Of a stretch of DNA of 34,954 nt, positions 24,013 to 32,352 are shown piece after piece. Location of the stretch: contig CANJXQ010000026.1 in NCBI GenBank assembly GCA_947478805.1, positions 1-34,954 of the forward strand, written 5' to 3'. Both the position numbers and the translations under genes were made by a program. The notes under the pieces were generated by a model, which saw nothing but the letters and a program-made list of their open reading frames with translations, searched no databases and was not told the origin of the DNA. This DNA comes from Betaproteobacteria bacterium (GTDB taxonomy: Bacteria; Pseudomonadota; Gammaproteobacteria; Burkholderiales; SG8-39). Within the stretch, counting starts at the first letter, position 1; every line of letters starts with the position of its first letter.

Positions 24013-24858
24013 TCATCTGCCTAAATACACTTCGATCACGCGCTCATCGGCCTGCACCACGTCCATGGGACCTTCGGCGAGCACGCTGCCTTCGTGCAGC
24101 ACCGTGACCGTGCGCGCGATGCGCCCGACAAAGTCCATGTCGTGCTCGACGACGATGAGCGAGTGCTTGCCTGCCAGCGTGTTGAACAGCTCCGCCGTTC
24201 GCTCGGTCTCGGAATCGGTCATGCCGGCGACGGGTTCATCGAGCAACAGTAGCCTGGGCTCCTGCATCAGCAACATGCCGATTTCCAGCCACTGCTTCTG
24301 GCCATGCGACAGGAGTCCAGCGGGACGGGAGGCCTCGTCGAACAGCCGGATCAGTGCCAGCGTATCGGCGATGCGGTCGAGCGCCGCCGAGTCCAGCTGC
24401 GCGCTCCAGGTGGCCTTGACGCGTTTGTCGGTCTTCATGGCCAGCTCGAGGTTCTCGAACACGCTGTGGTTCTCGAACACCGTGGGCTTCTGGAATTTGC
24501 GGCCGATGCCGGCGTGCGCGATCTGCGGCTCGGTCATGCGCAGGAGGTCGATGGTCTGGCCGAAGAACGCAGTGCCGGAATCGGGCCGCGTCTTGCCGGT
24601 AATGACGTCCATCATGGTGGTCTTGCCAGCGCCATTGGGACCGATGATGCAGCGCAGTTCCCCTGCCATGACGGTCAGGGTCAACTTGTTCAGTGCCTTG
24701 AAACCGTCGAAGGCCACGGTGATGTCGTCCAGGTAAAGGATGGGCCCGTGGGAAACATCCGGCCCGGCCTCGATGTCCTTGGCCACGCGCCCGTATTCCA
24801 CCGGTGCATCACCGCTGGTGCCGTGGATCGGCTCAACGACGGACGTCGCGGCGTTCAT
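24013..24858 (-). CDS. urtD: urea ABC transporter ATPase UrtD
   Basis: A 281-residue LivG-type ATPase. Walker A is GPNGAGKTTMMD, the ABC signature is the UrtD-typical LLSHGQKQWLEIGMLL (LSHGQ in place of LSGGQ), and Walker B is LLLLDEPVAGM. An N-terminal stretch of about 45 residues precedes the ATPase core. The ATG at 24858 overlaps the urtC stop by 4 nt (ATGA), which fixes the start; the open frame upstream of it is only the shadow of urtC. Confidence 0.97.
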   Translation of the reverse strand: MNAATSVVEPIHGTSGDAPVEYGRVAKDIEAGPDVSHGPILYLDDITVAFDGFKALNKLTLTVMAGELRCIIGPNGAGKTTMMDVITGKTRPDSGTAFFGQTIDLLRMTEPQIAHAGIGRKFQKPTVFENHSVFENLELAMKTDKRVKATWSAQLDSAALDRIADTLALIRLFDEASRPAGLLSHGQKQWLEIGMLLMQEPRLLLLDEPVAGMTDSETERTAELFNTLAGKHSLIVVEHDMDFVGRIARTVTVLHEGSVLAEGPMDVVQADERVIEVYLGR

Positions 24859-26024
24859 GCGGCCGCCTTCTGCGCAGGCTCGGAACCCGCCGCCTTCGCC
24901 GACGTCGAGCGTGCCTTCCATTGTGCGAAGGCGCCGACCACACCCCTGGGCAGGTACAAGGTCACGGCAATGAAGATGGCGCCGAGGAAGAACAGCCAGT
25001 ACTCGGGGAAGGCCACGGTGAACCAGCTCTTGGCACCGTTGACGAGGAATGCTCCGAGGATGGCGCCGACCAGCGAGCCGCGCCCGCCCACCGCCACCCA
25101 GATCGCGATCTCGATGGACATGGCCGGCGACATCTCGCCCGGATTGATGATCCCGACCTGCGGCACGTACAGGGCGCCGGCGATGCCGGCCAACACTGCG
25201 GACAGGGTCCAGATCGCGAGCTTGTACCAGAGCGGATCGTAGCCGGAGAACATGACGCGCGACTCGGCATCGCGAATGGCCGTGAGCACGCGCCCGAACT
25301 TCGAAGTCACGATGAAGCGCGCCAGCAGCAGCGTGGCGATCAGCACCACGCCGGTGATCACGAACAACGTCATGCGCATCTGCGGCGTCTGGATGGGAAT
25401 GTCGAGGATGCGCTTGAAGTCGGTAAAGCCGTTGTTGCCGCCGAACCCGGTGTCGTTGCGGAAAAACAGCAGCATGAAGGCGAAGGTCATGGCCTGGGTG
25501 ATGATGGAGAAGTACACCCCCTTGATACGCGAACGGAAGGCGAAGTAGCCGAACACGAAGGCCAGCACACCAGGCACCAGCACCACGAGCAGCAGCGCAT
25601 ACCAGAAATGATCGGTGAAGCTCCAGTACCAGGGATAGGCCTTCCAGTCGAGGAACACCATGAAGTCGGGCAGCGGGCTCTTGTAGACCCCGTCGAGGCC
25701 GATCTGGCGCATCAGGTACATGCCGAAGGCGTAGCCGCCCAGCGCGAAGAAAGCTCCGTGGCCGAGCGACAGGATGCCGGTGTAGCCCCAGATCAGGTCC
25801 ATGGCGAGCGCGAGGATGGCAAAGCACATGATCTTGCCCAGCAGCGACACGCTGTAGTCGGACAGGTGCAGCGCGGCGCCTGCGGGCACGGCCAGGTTCA
25901 GCAGCGGCGCGATGAAGACGATAAGCCCGGCCGCGGCGGCAACACCGGCCCATCCGCGCGCGCCGTAAAGCGCGGGGCGTCCGGGCAAAGGCAATCCCGC
26001 TCGTGCCGTTGTTGCGTCACGCAT
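24855..26024 (-). CDS. urtC: urea ABC transporter permease UrtC
   Basis: A 389-residue LivM-type inner-membrane permease with about 9-10 hydrophobic segments (for example LIVFIAPLLNLAV, IMCFAILALAMDLIWGYTG, LFVITGVVLIATLLLARFI). The LivM family motif GYTGILSLGHGAFFALGGYA occurs near residue 85, and the cytoplasmic coupling helix region AIRDAESRVMFSGYDPLWYK interacts with the ATPases. It overlaps urtB by 8 nt and urtD by 4 nt, so it is tightly coupled. Confidence 0.96.
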   Translation of the reverse strand: MRDATTARAGLPLPGRPALYGARGWAGVAAAAGLIVFIAPLLNLAVPAGAALHLSDYSVSLLGKIMCFAILALAMDLIWGYTGILSLGHGAFFALGGYAFGMYLMRQIGLDGVYKSPLPDFMVFLDWKAYPWYWSFTDHFWYALLLVVLVPGVLAFVFGYFAFRSRIKGVYFSIITQAMTFAFMLLFFRNDTGFGGNNGFTDFKRILDIPIQTPQMRMTLFVITGVVLIATLLLARFIVTSKFGRVLTAIRDAESRVMFSGYDPLWYKLAIWTLSAVLAGIAGALYVPQVGIINPGEMSPAMSIEIAIWVAVGGRGSLVGAILGAFLVNGAKSWFTVAFPEYWLFFLGAIFIAVTLYLPRGVVGAFAQWKARSTSAKAAGSEPAQKAAA

Positions 26025-27657
26025 CGGCGAACCTGCCTTTCAAGGCAAACAGGCCCTGTGGCCGCTTCTGGATGAAGATGATGATGAACACCAGCACGAT
26101 GATCTTGGCAATCACCGCGCCCGCCCAGCCCTCGAGGAACTTGTTCACCACGCCAAGCCCCAGCGCGGCGTAGACCGTCCCGGCGAGCTGCCCCACCCCG
26201 CCCAGCACGACGACCATGAAGGAATCGACGATGTAGCTCTGGCCAAGATCGGGCCCGACGTTGCCGATTTGCGACAGCGCGCAGCCGGCGAGTCCCGCGA
26301 TGCCCGAACCCAGGCCGAAGCACCAGGTGTCCACGCGCGCCGTGTGCACGCCCATGCAGCTGGCGATGGCGCGATTCTGCGTCACGCCGCGCACGAAGAG
26401 ACCGAGGCGCGTGCGCGTCAGCGCTAGCCACACCAGGAGCAGCACCACGCCCGAAAAGCCGATGATGACGATGCGGCTGTAGGGCAGCACCACGTTGGAC
26501 AGGAGCTCGACGCCGCCGGACATCCACACAGGATTTTCCACCTGCACGTTCTGCGCACCGAAGAGTGTGCGCACGCCCTGGATCAGCATCAGGCTGATGC
26601 CCCAGGTGGCAAGCAGGGTCTCCAGCGGCCGGCCATAGAGGAAGCGGATCACCACGCGCTCGAGCACCATGCCGACCAGCGCCGACACGATGAATGCCAT
26701 GGGTACGGCGGCAAGCAGGTACCAGTTGAATGCCCCCGGCGCATGAGCGCGAAACAGGTTTTGCACCATGTAGGTGGTATAGGCGCCGATCATGATGAGC
26801 TCGCCGTGGGCCATGTTGATGACACCCATGAGGCCATAGGTGATGGCCAGACCCAGCGCCGCCAGCAGCAGGATCGAGCCCAGGCTCGCGCCGCTGAACA
26901 CCTGGCCGATGCGCTGGCCGGTGACGAGGCGCCGCTCGACCGCTTCCAGGGAAATCTGCGCCTCGGCGCGTACCGCGGCGTCCGGCTCCGCCCACTCATC
27001 GCCCTTCTTCTCCAGGATGGCGAGCAATACCGTCTTGGTGCTGGAACTGCTGCTGCCGGCCAGTGCCTTCACTGCGGACAGGCGCACGGCGGCGTCGCTG
27101 CTTTTGAGCTGGACGGAGGCCTGGATGATCAACAGCAGCGCCTTGATTTCGGGATCGGACTCCTTCTCCAGCGCCTTGGCGAGAATCGGCAGCATGCCCT
27201 CGTCGGCACCGCCTTCCAGTGCCTTGGCCGCCGCAAGACGCGCCGTGCGGTCGGCAGAAACGAGCTTGAGGGCGGCGATGGCGGCTTCGATTTCGCGGCG
27301 CAGGCGGTTATTGAGGATGATGTCCTCCGCGCCCTCGGGCGGCGGAGCGATGTCCTTGCCGGTGACGGCATCGACAGCCTTGCCGTCGCGCACGATGATG
27401 GCTTGCTTGTTGGCCACCGTCTGCACCTTGCCGTCGAGCAGCAACAACAGGAAATTGAGGCCTTCGGGGTCGGCCGCGGCGACCACTTCGCCGACTGCGG
27501 CAATCTTGTCTTCGGTTTCGCCCAGCGCGAGCTTTTCAATCACTGACGCCGGAAGCGCCGCGCGCGTAACGCCCGGCAGCCACAGCGCCGAGGCAAGCAC
27601 CGCCATCATGGCGATGCGCAGAAAAAGGGGCGGCAAGCGATACAGCGGGGTGCGCAT
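26017..27657 (-). CDS. urtB: urea ABC transporter permease UrtB
   Basis: A 546-residue protein: a signal-like N-terminus (FLRIAMMAVLASALWLPG), then about 210 residues of HEAT-like helical repeats (LRREIEAAIAALKL, LAAAKALEGG, AVRLSAVKALAGSS), which is the feature that distinguishes UrtB from LivH, and a C-terminal LivH-type permease from about residue 255 (YGLMGVINMAHGELIMIGAY). The exported domain may contact UrtA. It lies 104 bp downstream of urtA, with a strong hairpin between them. Confidence 0.96.
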   Translation of the reverse strand: MRTPLYRLPPLFLRIAMMAVLASALWLPGVTRAALPASVIEKLALGETEDKIAAVGEVVAAADPEGLNFLLLLLDGKVQTVANKQAIIVRDGKAVDAVTGKDIAPPPEGAEDIILNNRLRREIEAAIAALKLVSADRTARLAAAKALEGGADEGMLPILAKALEKESDPEIKALLLIIQASVQLKSSDAAVRLSAVKALAGSSSSSTKTVLLAILEKKGDEWAEPDAAVRAEAQISLEAVERRLVTGQRIGQVFSGASLGSILLLAALGLAITYGLMGVINMAHGELIMIGAYTTYMVQNLFRAHAPGAFNWYLLAAVPMAFIVSALVGMVLERVVIRFLYGRPLETLLATWGISLMLIQGVRTLFGAQNVQVENPVWMSGGVELLSNVVLPYSRIVIIGFSGVVLLLVWLALTRTRLGLFVRGVTQNRAIASCMGVHTARVDTWCFGLGSGIAGLAGCALSQIGNVGPDLGQSYIVDSFMVVVLGGVGQLAGTVYAALGLGVVNKFLEGWAGAVIAKIIVLVFIIIFIQKRPQGLFALKGRFADA

Positions 27658-27697
27658 GGGTTTTTCGTTGTTATGGAATCAGGGGTGCCACCAGAGC

Positions 27698-27734
27698 GGT
27701 GGCGGCACGTGCGCGATGCGCAGTTGCCGCCACC
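27698..27734 (-). terminator. intercistronic hairpin between urtA and urtB
   Basis: GGTGGCGGC (27698-27706) pairs perfectly with GCCGCCACC (27726-27734). Inside the loop, TGCGC (27710-27714) pairs with GCGCA (27718-27722). No T-run follows. Such stem-loops after a binding-protein gene commonly protect its mRNA or partly stop transcription, giving more receptor than permease; that role is inferred here. Confidence 0.6.
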
Positions 27735-27761
27735 GGTGCTTCACTGACTTCGTTACTTCAA

Positions 27762-29048
27762 TTACTTCGCAATGACCGTCTTGCCGTCCGGCTCATCCTT
27801 CTTCTTGTCGTTGCCGGCGATGAACGGGCTCCACGGCTGGGCCTTGACCGGGCCCTTGGTCTTCCAGACGACGTTGAACTGGCCGTCCGCCTTCACTTCA
27901 CCGATGAACACGGCTTTGTGCAGGTGGTGGTTCTTTTCGTCCATCTTCGACGTGATGCCCGAAGGTGCCTTGAACGTCTGGCCGGCCATGGCTGCAATCA
28001 CCTTGTCGACATCCGTGGTCTTGGCCTTCTCGACGGCCTGCTTCCACATGTAGATGCCGATGTAGGCTGCTTCCATCGGGTCGTTGGTGAGCGGCTTGTC
28101 CGCGCCGGGCAACTTCTTGGCCTTGGCGTAGGCTGCCCACTTCTTGGTGAACTCGTCGTTGGCAGGCGACTTGATCGACATGAAGTAGTTCCATGCCGCG
28201 AGGTGCCCGACCAGGGGCTTCGTGTCCACGCCGCGCAGTTCCTCTTCACCCACCGAGAACGCCACCACCGGCACGTCGGTCGCCTTCAGGCCCTGGTTGC
28301 CCAGTTCCTTGTAGAACGGCACGTTGGAGTCGCCATTGATGGTCGATACCACCGCCGTCTTGCCGCCGGCCGCGAACTTCTTCACGTCAGCCACGATGGT
28401 CTGGTAATCGCTGTGGCCGAACGGGGTGTACTTCTCGTCGATGTCCTTGTCGGCCACGCCCTTGGACTTCAGGAACGCGCGCAGGATCTTGTTGGTGGTG
28501 CGCGGATACACGTAGTCGGTGCCGAGCAGGACCCAGCGCTTGGCGGCGCCGCCTTCCTTGCTCATCAGGTATTCGACCGCCGGGATCGCCTGCTGGTTGG
28601 GGGCTGCACCGGTGTAGAACACGTTCTTCGACAACTCCTCGCCTTCATACTGGACCGGGTAGAACAACAGGCCGTTGAGTTCCTCGAACACCGGCAGCAC
28701 GGACTTGCGCGACACCGACGTCCAGCAGCCGAAGGTCACTGCAACCTTGTCCTGCGACAGGAGCTGGCGTGCCTTCTCGGCGAACAGCGGCCAGTTGGAG
28801 GCGGGATCCACCACGACGGCTTCAAGCTTCTTGCCCAATACGCCGCCCTTGGCATTGATCTCGTCGATCGCCATCAGGGTCACGTCCTTGAGCACGGTCT
28901 CGCTGATGGCCATGGTGCCGGACAGCGAATGCAGCACGCCCACCTTGATGGTGCTCTGCCCGTATGCTGGCTGCAGCGCGCCGAGGGATAGCGCCGATGC
29001 AACTGCCGCTCCCACGGTAAATGATTTCAGAAAATGTCGGCGTTTCAT
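27762..29048 (-). CDS. urtA: urea ABC transporter substrate-binding protein UrtA
   Basis: A 428-residue periplasmic receptor of the LivJ/AmiC-like family. The leader MKRRHFLKSFTVGAAVAS has a twin-arginine-like RRHFLK motif, with cleavage near AYGQS. The mature part begins TIKVGVLHSLSGTMAISE and includes DEINAKGGVLGKKLE, the UrtA-specific FYPVQYEGEE, and GTDYVYPRTTNKILRAFL. It is the first gene of the urt-ure unit. Its promoter region has a sigma-54 site about 105 nt upstream of the ATG. Confidence 0.97.
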   Translation of the reverse strand: MKRRHFLKSFTVGAAVASALSLGALQPAYGQSTIKVGVLHSLSGTMAISETVLKDVTLMAIDEINAKGGVLGKKLEAVVVDPASNWPLFAEKARQLLSQDKVAVTFGCWTSVSRKSVLPVFEELNGLLFYPVQYEGEELSKNVFYTGAAPNQQAIPAVEYLMSKEGGAAKRWVLLGTDYVYPRTTNKILRAFLKSKGVADKDIDEKYTPFGHSDYQTIVADVKKFAAGGKTAVVSTINGDSNVPFYKELGNQGLKATDVPVVAFSVGEEELRGVDTKPLVGHLAAWNYFMSIKSPANDEFTKKWAAYAKAKKLPGADKPLTNDPMEAAYIGIYMWKQAVEKAKTTDVDKVIAAMAGQTFKAPSGITSKMDEKNHHLHKAVFIGEVKADGQFNVVWKTKGPVKAQPWSPFIAGNDKKKDEPDGKTVIAK

Positions 29049-29152
29049 TTGGTCGTGCCTCCGTTGAATGAGTAGATAGATCGTCGTCCCGTGTGCTCAT
29101 GCAAGGTACAAACCGGATTGGAGGCCTGCACCGCGCGAGTCGGGTTACTCAT

Positions 29153-29168
29153 TGCACAGGTCGTGCCA
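29153..29168 (-). promoter_or_regulatory. sigma-54 (RpoN) promoter for urtA
   Basis: Read on the minus strand: TGGCACGACCTGTGCA. It has the invariant GG-N10-GC spacing and differs from the consensus TGGCAC-N5-TTGCA at a single listed position. Transcription would start about 12 nt beyond the GC, leaving a leader of about 95 nt before urtA. This predicts activation under nitrogen limitation. Confidence 0.75.
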
Positions 29169-29297
29169 TGTCCGGCCGCAGCTCCGAAGCACCGGCATCT
29201 ACCTGATTAAAAACAACCGCCTAGAGGGATATCAGGGTGCCGGGGATGGGCGACAGGAATCAGGGGACGCGCCAGTGATACGCCGCTTTGGTGCACG

Positions 29298-29314
29298 CTA
29301 ACCAAAACGGTGCG
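29298..29314 (-). promoter_or_regulatory. NtrC-like enhancer site
   Basis: The plus-strand sequence CTAACCAAAACGGTGCG matches the NtrC consensus TGCACCAAAATGGTGCA at 12 of 17 positions. It is about 130 bp upstream of the sigma-54 -24 element, a usual distance for an enhancer-binding protein. Confidence 0.5.
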
Positions 29315-29431
29315 CGGCGATGCGGGAGGCAAGCATGGGGATGCGGATCGCGTGAAACAGCCGACCTGCTTGGGAAATGCCGCGGCACTGGCGCTGCGAG
29401 GCTTACCCCGCGGCGTTGCTGTCGCCGATCA

Positions 29432-30220
29432 TTACCGGCCGAGAACTGCGCGTACACCCCTCATCAGGACTTCAGGATCGAAGGGCTTGGTGATGTAGCC
29501 ATCGGCGCCGCCAGCCAAACCGTGCAACACGTCTTCACGCGTCGCCTTGGCGGTGAGCATGATGACTGGAATGGCTTTGAGCACCGGGTGCTGGCGAATC
29601 CGCGCCAGGACGTCGAATCCGTTGGCGTCCGGCAACATGACATCCAGCAGGATCGCATCCGGTGACGGGAGCGTGCGCAAGGCGTTGACGATCTCCGCCC
29701 GATTGCCCGCAACGCGCGGTGTATATCCGGCCTCGGTGAGCAGGAACCGCAGCATGCGTTGCATCTCGGGATCATCTTCGATCGCCAGAACGATGTCGGG
29801 TGGAGCCCCCTCGGGGCGTATCTTGTCGGCTGCCCGGCGCGCAATGCTCACGTAGTAGCCGTCCAGGCTCAGCTTGTGGGCACCGGCATCGGCTTCGCTT
29901 CCTGCGTTCGCAAGCGCCGCATCCGACGGCGCTTCGGGCTTGTTGCCGAAGAAATAGCTGAAATCGATCTCGACATCGAGGCTGCCGCGCGATAGTTCGA
30001 TATACCCGTTGCTCGCCAGCGTCTGCGCCGCGCGCCTTGCCGCGGCATCGGCAAGATTGCCCGCCTTGGCAATCACTTCGCCCAGGTTCAGTTTGCCGTC
30101 GAAGAGAACCAGCAATTCAAGGGAGTCGGGAGGCAGTCGCGTGCTGCCGCCTTTGAGTTCATCGTTGCCTTGGTCCGTTGGGACAAAGACATCCTGCGTG
30201 TCAACGTGATCAATGCTCAT
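29432..30220 (-). CDS. response regulator with an N-terminal winged-helix-like domain and C-terminal receiver
   Basis: A 262-residue protein. Residues 25-80 (PPDSLELLVLFDGKLNLGEV, RAAQTLASNGYIEL) look like a small helical/winged-helix domain of the kind found in DUF4388-like or PatA-type proteins. A variable linker (80-140) follows, then a receiver (142-262) with DD149-150, phosphoacceptor Asp193 (LLDVMLPDANG), Thr223 (MLTAKAT) and Lys245 (YITKPFDP). Having the receiver at the C-terminus is the reverse of the common order. ATG 30220 is preferred over 30253. It follows psd by 39 bp on the same strand. There is no dedicated kinase next to it; the output function is unknown. Confidence 0.85.
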   Translation of the reverse strand: MSIDHVDTQDVFVPTDQGNDELKGGSTRLPPDSLELLVLFDGKLNLGEVIAKAGNLADAAARRAAQTLASNGYIELSRGSLDVEIDFSYFFGNKPEAPSDAALANAGSEADAGAHKLSLDGYYVSIARRAADKIRPEGAPPDIVLAIEDDPEMQRMLRFLLTEAGYTPRVAGNRAEIVNALRTLPSPDAILLDVMLPDANGFDVLARIRQHPVLKAIPVIMLTAKATREDVLHGLAGGADGYITKPFDPEVLMRGVRAVLGR

Positions 30221-30259
30221 GGGCCTGCCTGCGTTCAGGGGTTCGGTAAGCAATCCTTG

Positions 30260-31108
30260 TTATTCGAGCATAAAACCCATGGCCTCGCCCATGCGAATGG
30301 CCCGCTCGGGCGCCCAGTCCGGATTGAAGCGCAAGGTATCGCGAGGAAACAACAGCACCACGGTGGATCCGAGCAGGAAGCGCCCCATTTCCGCGCCGCG
30401 CTCCAGGAAAGCGCCGGCATCATGATATTGCCACTCCCTCAGCGCGCCAGGTCGCGGCGGGTTGACCACACCGTGCCAGACCGTGGCCATGCTGCCGACG
30501 ATGGTTGCCCCGACCAGTGCCATGACAAAGGGGCCGCGCTCCGATTCGAAGACGCAGACCACGCGCTCATTGCGGGCGAACAGGCCGGGGACGCCGCGTG
30601 CGGTCGCAGGATTGACCGAATACAGGCTGCCGGGCACGTGGATCATGCGCCGAACGCGGCCGCCACAGGGCATGTGGATTCGGTGGTAGTCCCTGGGGCT
30701 GAGGTACAGGGTGGCAAAGGCACCGTCCTCGAACTGCGCCGCCAACGCGGCGTCCCCGCCCACCAGCGCGCGGGTCGTGTAGTCGTGGCCCTTGGCCTGG
30801 AAGATGCGATCGCCCGTGATGGGCCCGAACTGGCTGATGGCGCCGTCCACCGGGCAGACCCAAGGCGCATCGGCAAGGGGCCGCGCGCCCTCGCGCAATG
30901 GACGCGTAAAGAATTCATTGAATGTCGGGTAGTGCTCGATCGCCGGATGGGCCGCCTCCGTCATGTCCACGCCATACCTGGCGATGAAGCGTCGCACGGC
31001 GGCATGCGTCAAGGCCCCCCCGCGCGTGCCCGCCAGCGCGCCGACCGCGACTGTCAGGGCGTATTTGGGCAGCAGGGATTGAAGCAGGACGGAAAGACGA
31101 TCATTCAT
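30260..31108 (-). CDS. psd: phosphatidylserine decarboxylase proenzyme
   Basis: A 282-residue proenzyme that decarboxylates phosphatidylserine to phosphatidylethanolamine at the inner membrane. The self-cleavage motif L246-G-S-T249 (FLLGSTVVLLF) is present; Ser248 becomes the pyruvoyl group. Asp88 (CPVDGA) and His144 (DYHRIHMP) match the autoendoproteolysis triad (with Ser) of the E. coli enzyme. FNEFFTRPL (63-71) is also a family signature. The length matches the large bacterial type (Psd-I) with both beta and alpha chains. ATG 31108 is preferred to a TTG three codons upstream; no strong Shine-Dalgarno is seen. It lacks a neighbouring pssA. Confidence 0.97.
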   Translation of the reverse strand: MNDRLSVLLQSLLPKYALTVAVGALAGTRGGALTHAAVRRFIARYGVDMTEAAHPAIEHYPTFNEFFTRPLREGARPLADAPWVCPVDGAISQFGPITGDRIFQAKGHDYTTRALVGGDAALAAQFEDGAFATLYLSPRDYHRIHMPCGGRVRRMIHVPGSLYSVNPATARGVPGLFARNERVVCVFESERGPFVMALVGATIVGSMATVWHGVVNPPRPGALREWQYHDAGAFLERGAEMGRFLLGSTVVLLFPRDTLRFNPDWAPERAIRMGEAMGFMLE

Positions 31109-31274
31109 GGCGGGCAAGGTGCTGACGTTGCACGCATTGTACTGGCTGGTGCCGGCCGAACCGCGTCAGGGCGCGCGCTTTACGCGCCTGGCCGAGAATG
31201 CATCAGCGCGATATTCGCAACCATGAACCTTCGCCGCGCGTAAAGATCGCGCGCAAAGACCGCCTGCGGGCTCC

Positions 31275-32168
31275 TTACCAATCCGTATGCCAGCCGGATT
31301 GCTTGCGAAACTCCAGGTACTTCACGCCTGCCGCGCCGGTGCTGATCTCTAGCGGCGTCCAGGCCGGCACGGATACGCCGGCGCCCGGCCGCAGGGGCTT
31401 GTCCCCGGCGCGCAGGCGCATCTCGCCCGACAGTACATAGATGATCTTGTCGGCATCCTGGCAATGGCGCGGGAAGTCCAGCGCTCCGTCGGTGGCCACG
31501 CTGATCATGCTGTAACCGTCCCCCGGGATCAAATGCAATGCCTGGTAGCGCAGGGCCTTCGCCAGTTCCGCCGGTGCGCTGCGCCCAAGGTCGCCCGGCC
31601 CCAGTCCCGTGCAGGTGATGGTGGGGCATGTCTCGGCATCGAAAAACACCGTCTTTCGCTTGTCGCCTTCCGGTTTTGACCATCCGGGAATGGCCGTTGG
31701 CGCGTTCGGCCCGGCCTTCGGTGCGTCCCTGACGGTGTATGCCGTGCGAAACGCGGGGATATCGCGAAACTCGAGAAAGCATCCGCCGGCGCGCCCGAAC
31801 TGAACGTTGTACGGATTGCCGGCAGGCATGAACGCCCCATGCCCCGGGTGAAACCGGTGGTTGCCCATGCGCAATTCGCCGCGAATCACCAGCAGGAATT
31901 GATCGATATCGTGGTGATGCGTCGGGATGTAGAACCCGGGCGCGCAATCGACGCCATAGAGGCTGAGCGCATCCGCGGGCTCGACCAGCAGCGATGCGCG
32001 ATGGATTTTCGACAGGAAGTCCTTCGCCCGTCCCACCAGGGGTTCGGCCGTCACCTTCTTCTCGTCCAGGATGCACACCCAGTCCGCATCATGCGTATCG
32101 AAGTGCCGCACGCCATGGCCCGAATCGGCCGCACCGGTGCCTGCTGCCTGGTTCATTGTCTCGCCCAT
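31275..32168 (-). CDS. bicupin protein
   Basis: A 297-residue protein with two cupin domains. The N-terminal cupin (about 60-135) has the metal-type motif PTHHHDIDQFLLVIRGE (H84-H86, Q90) and the second motif PGHGAFMPAGNPYNVQFG. The C-terminal cupin (about 205-290) has DFPRHCQDADKIIYVLSGEM and PGAGVSVPAWTPLEIS, with a degenerate His set. Such bicupins include dioxygenases and isomerases, but none is clearly matched. ATG 32168 is chosen (GGAGAGG 8 nt upstream), trimming 34 residues from the longest reading. It is divergent from the second P450 across a 184-bp spacer, so the two may be co-regulated. Confidence 0.85.
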   Translation of the reverse strand: MGETMNQAAGTGAADSGHGVRHFDTHDADWVCILDEKKVTAEPLVGRAKDFLSKIHRASLLVEPADALSLYGVDCAPGFYIPTHHHDIDQFLLVIRGELRMGNHRFHPGHGAFMPAGNPYNVQFGRAGGCFLEFRDIPAFRTAYTVRDAPKAGPNAPTAIPGWSKPEGDKRKTVFFDAETCPTITCTGLGPGDLGRSAPAELAKALRYQALHLIPGDGYSMISVATDGALDFPRHCQDADKIIYVLSGEMRLRAGDKPLRPGAGVSVPAWTPLEISTGAAGVKYLEFRKQSGWHTDW

Positions 32169-32352
32169 TGTCTTGTCCTCTCCGAATAACGATGGTCGTA
32201 TGCACGCTATCGTTGCCGATTTGACGGCGGATTGCAAAGTATTTTCTGCTTGAGGCAGCGTTCCGGCCAATGGTCACGCGCCAACCCTCACCACCCAACT
32301 GCACCCCATCTCCCCCATAATCCGGGCGAACCCTGCGATACGGGACACCGAC

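Larger units (their letters stand above)
29049..29431. other. 383-bp regulatory spacer upstream of urtA
   Basis: No gene is seen here. Near the urtA side are a sigma-54-type promoter (29153-29168) and, further up, an NtrC-like site (29298-29314). TTTGGT (29287-29292) and ACCAAA (29301-29306) also form an inverted repeat overlapping the NtrC-like site. The rest, down to the response-regulator stop at 29432, shows nothing I can support. Confidence 0.6.

Noticed and set aside
24804-26075. Plus-strand frame of 423 codons opposite urtC/urtD
   Set aside because: Low-complexity His/Glu/Arg composition typical of antisense to membrane-protein genes.
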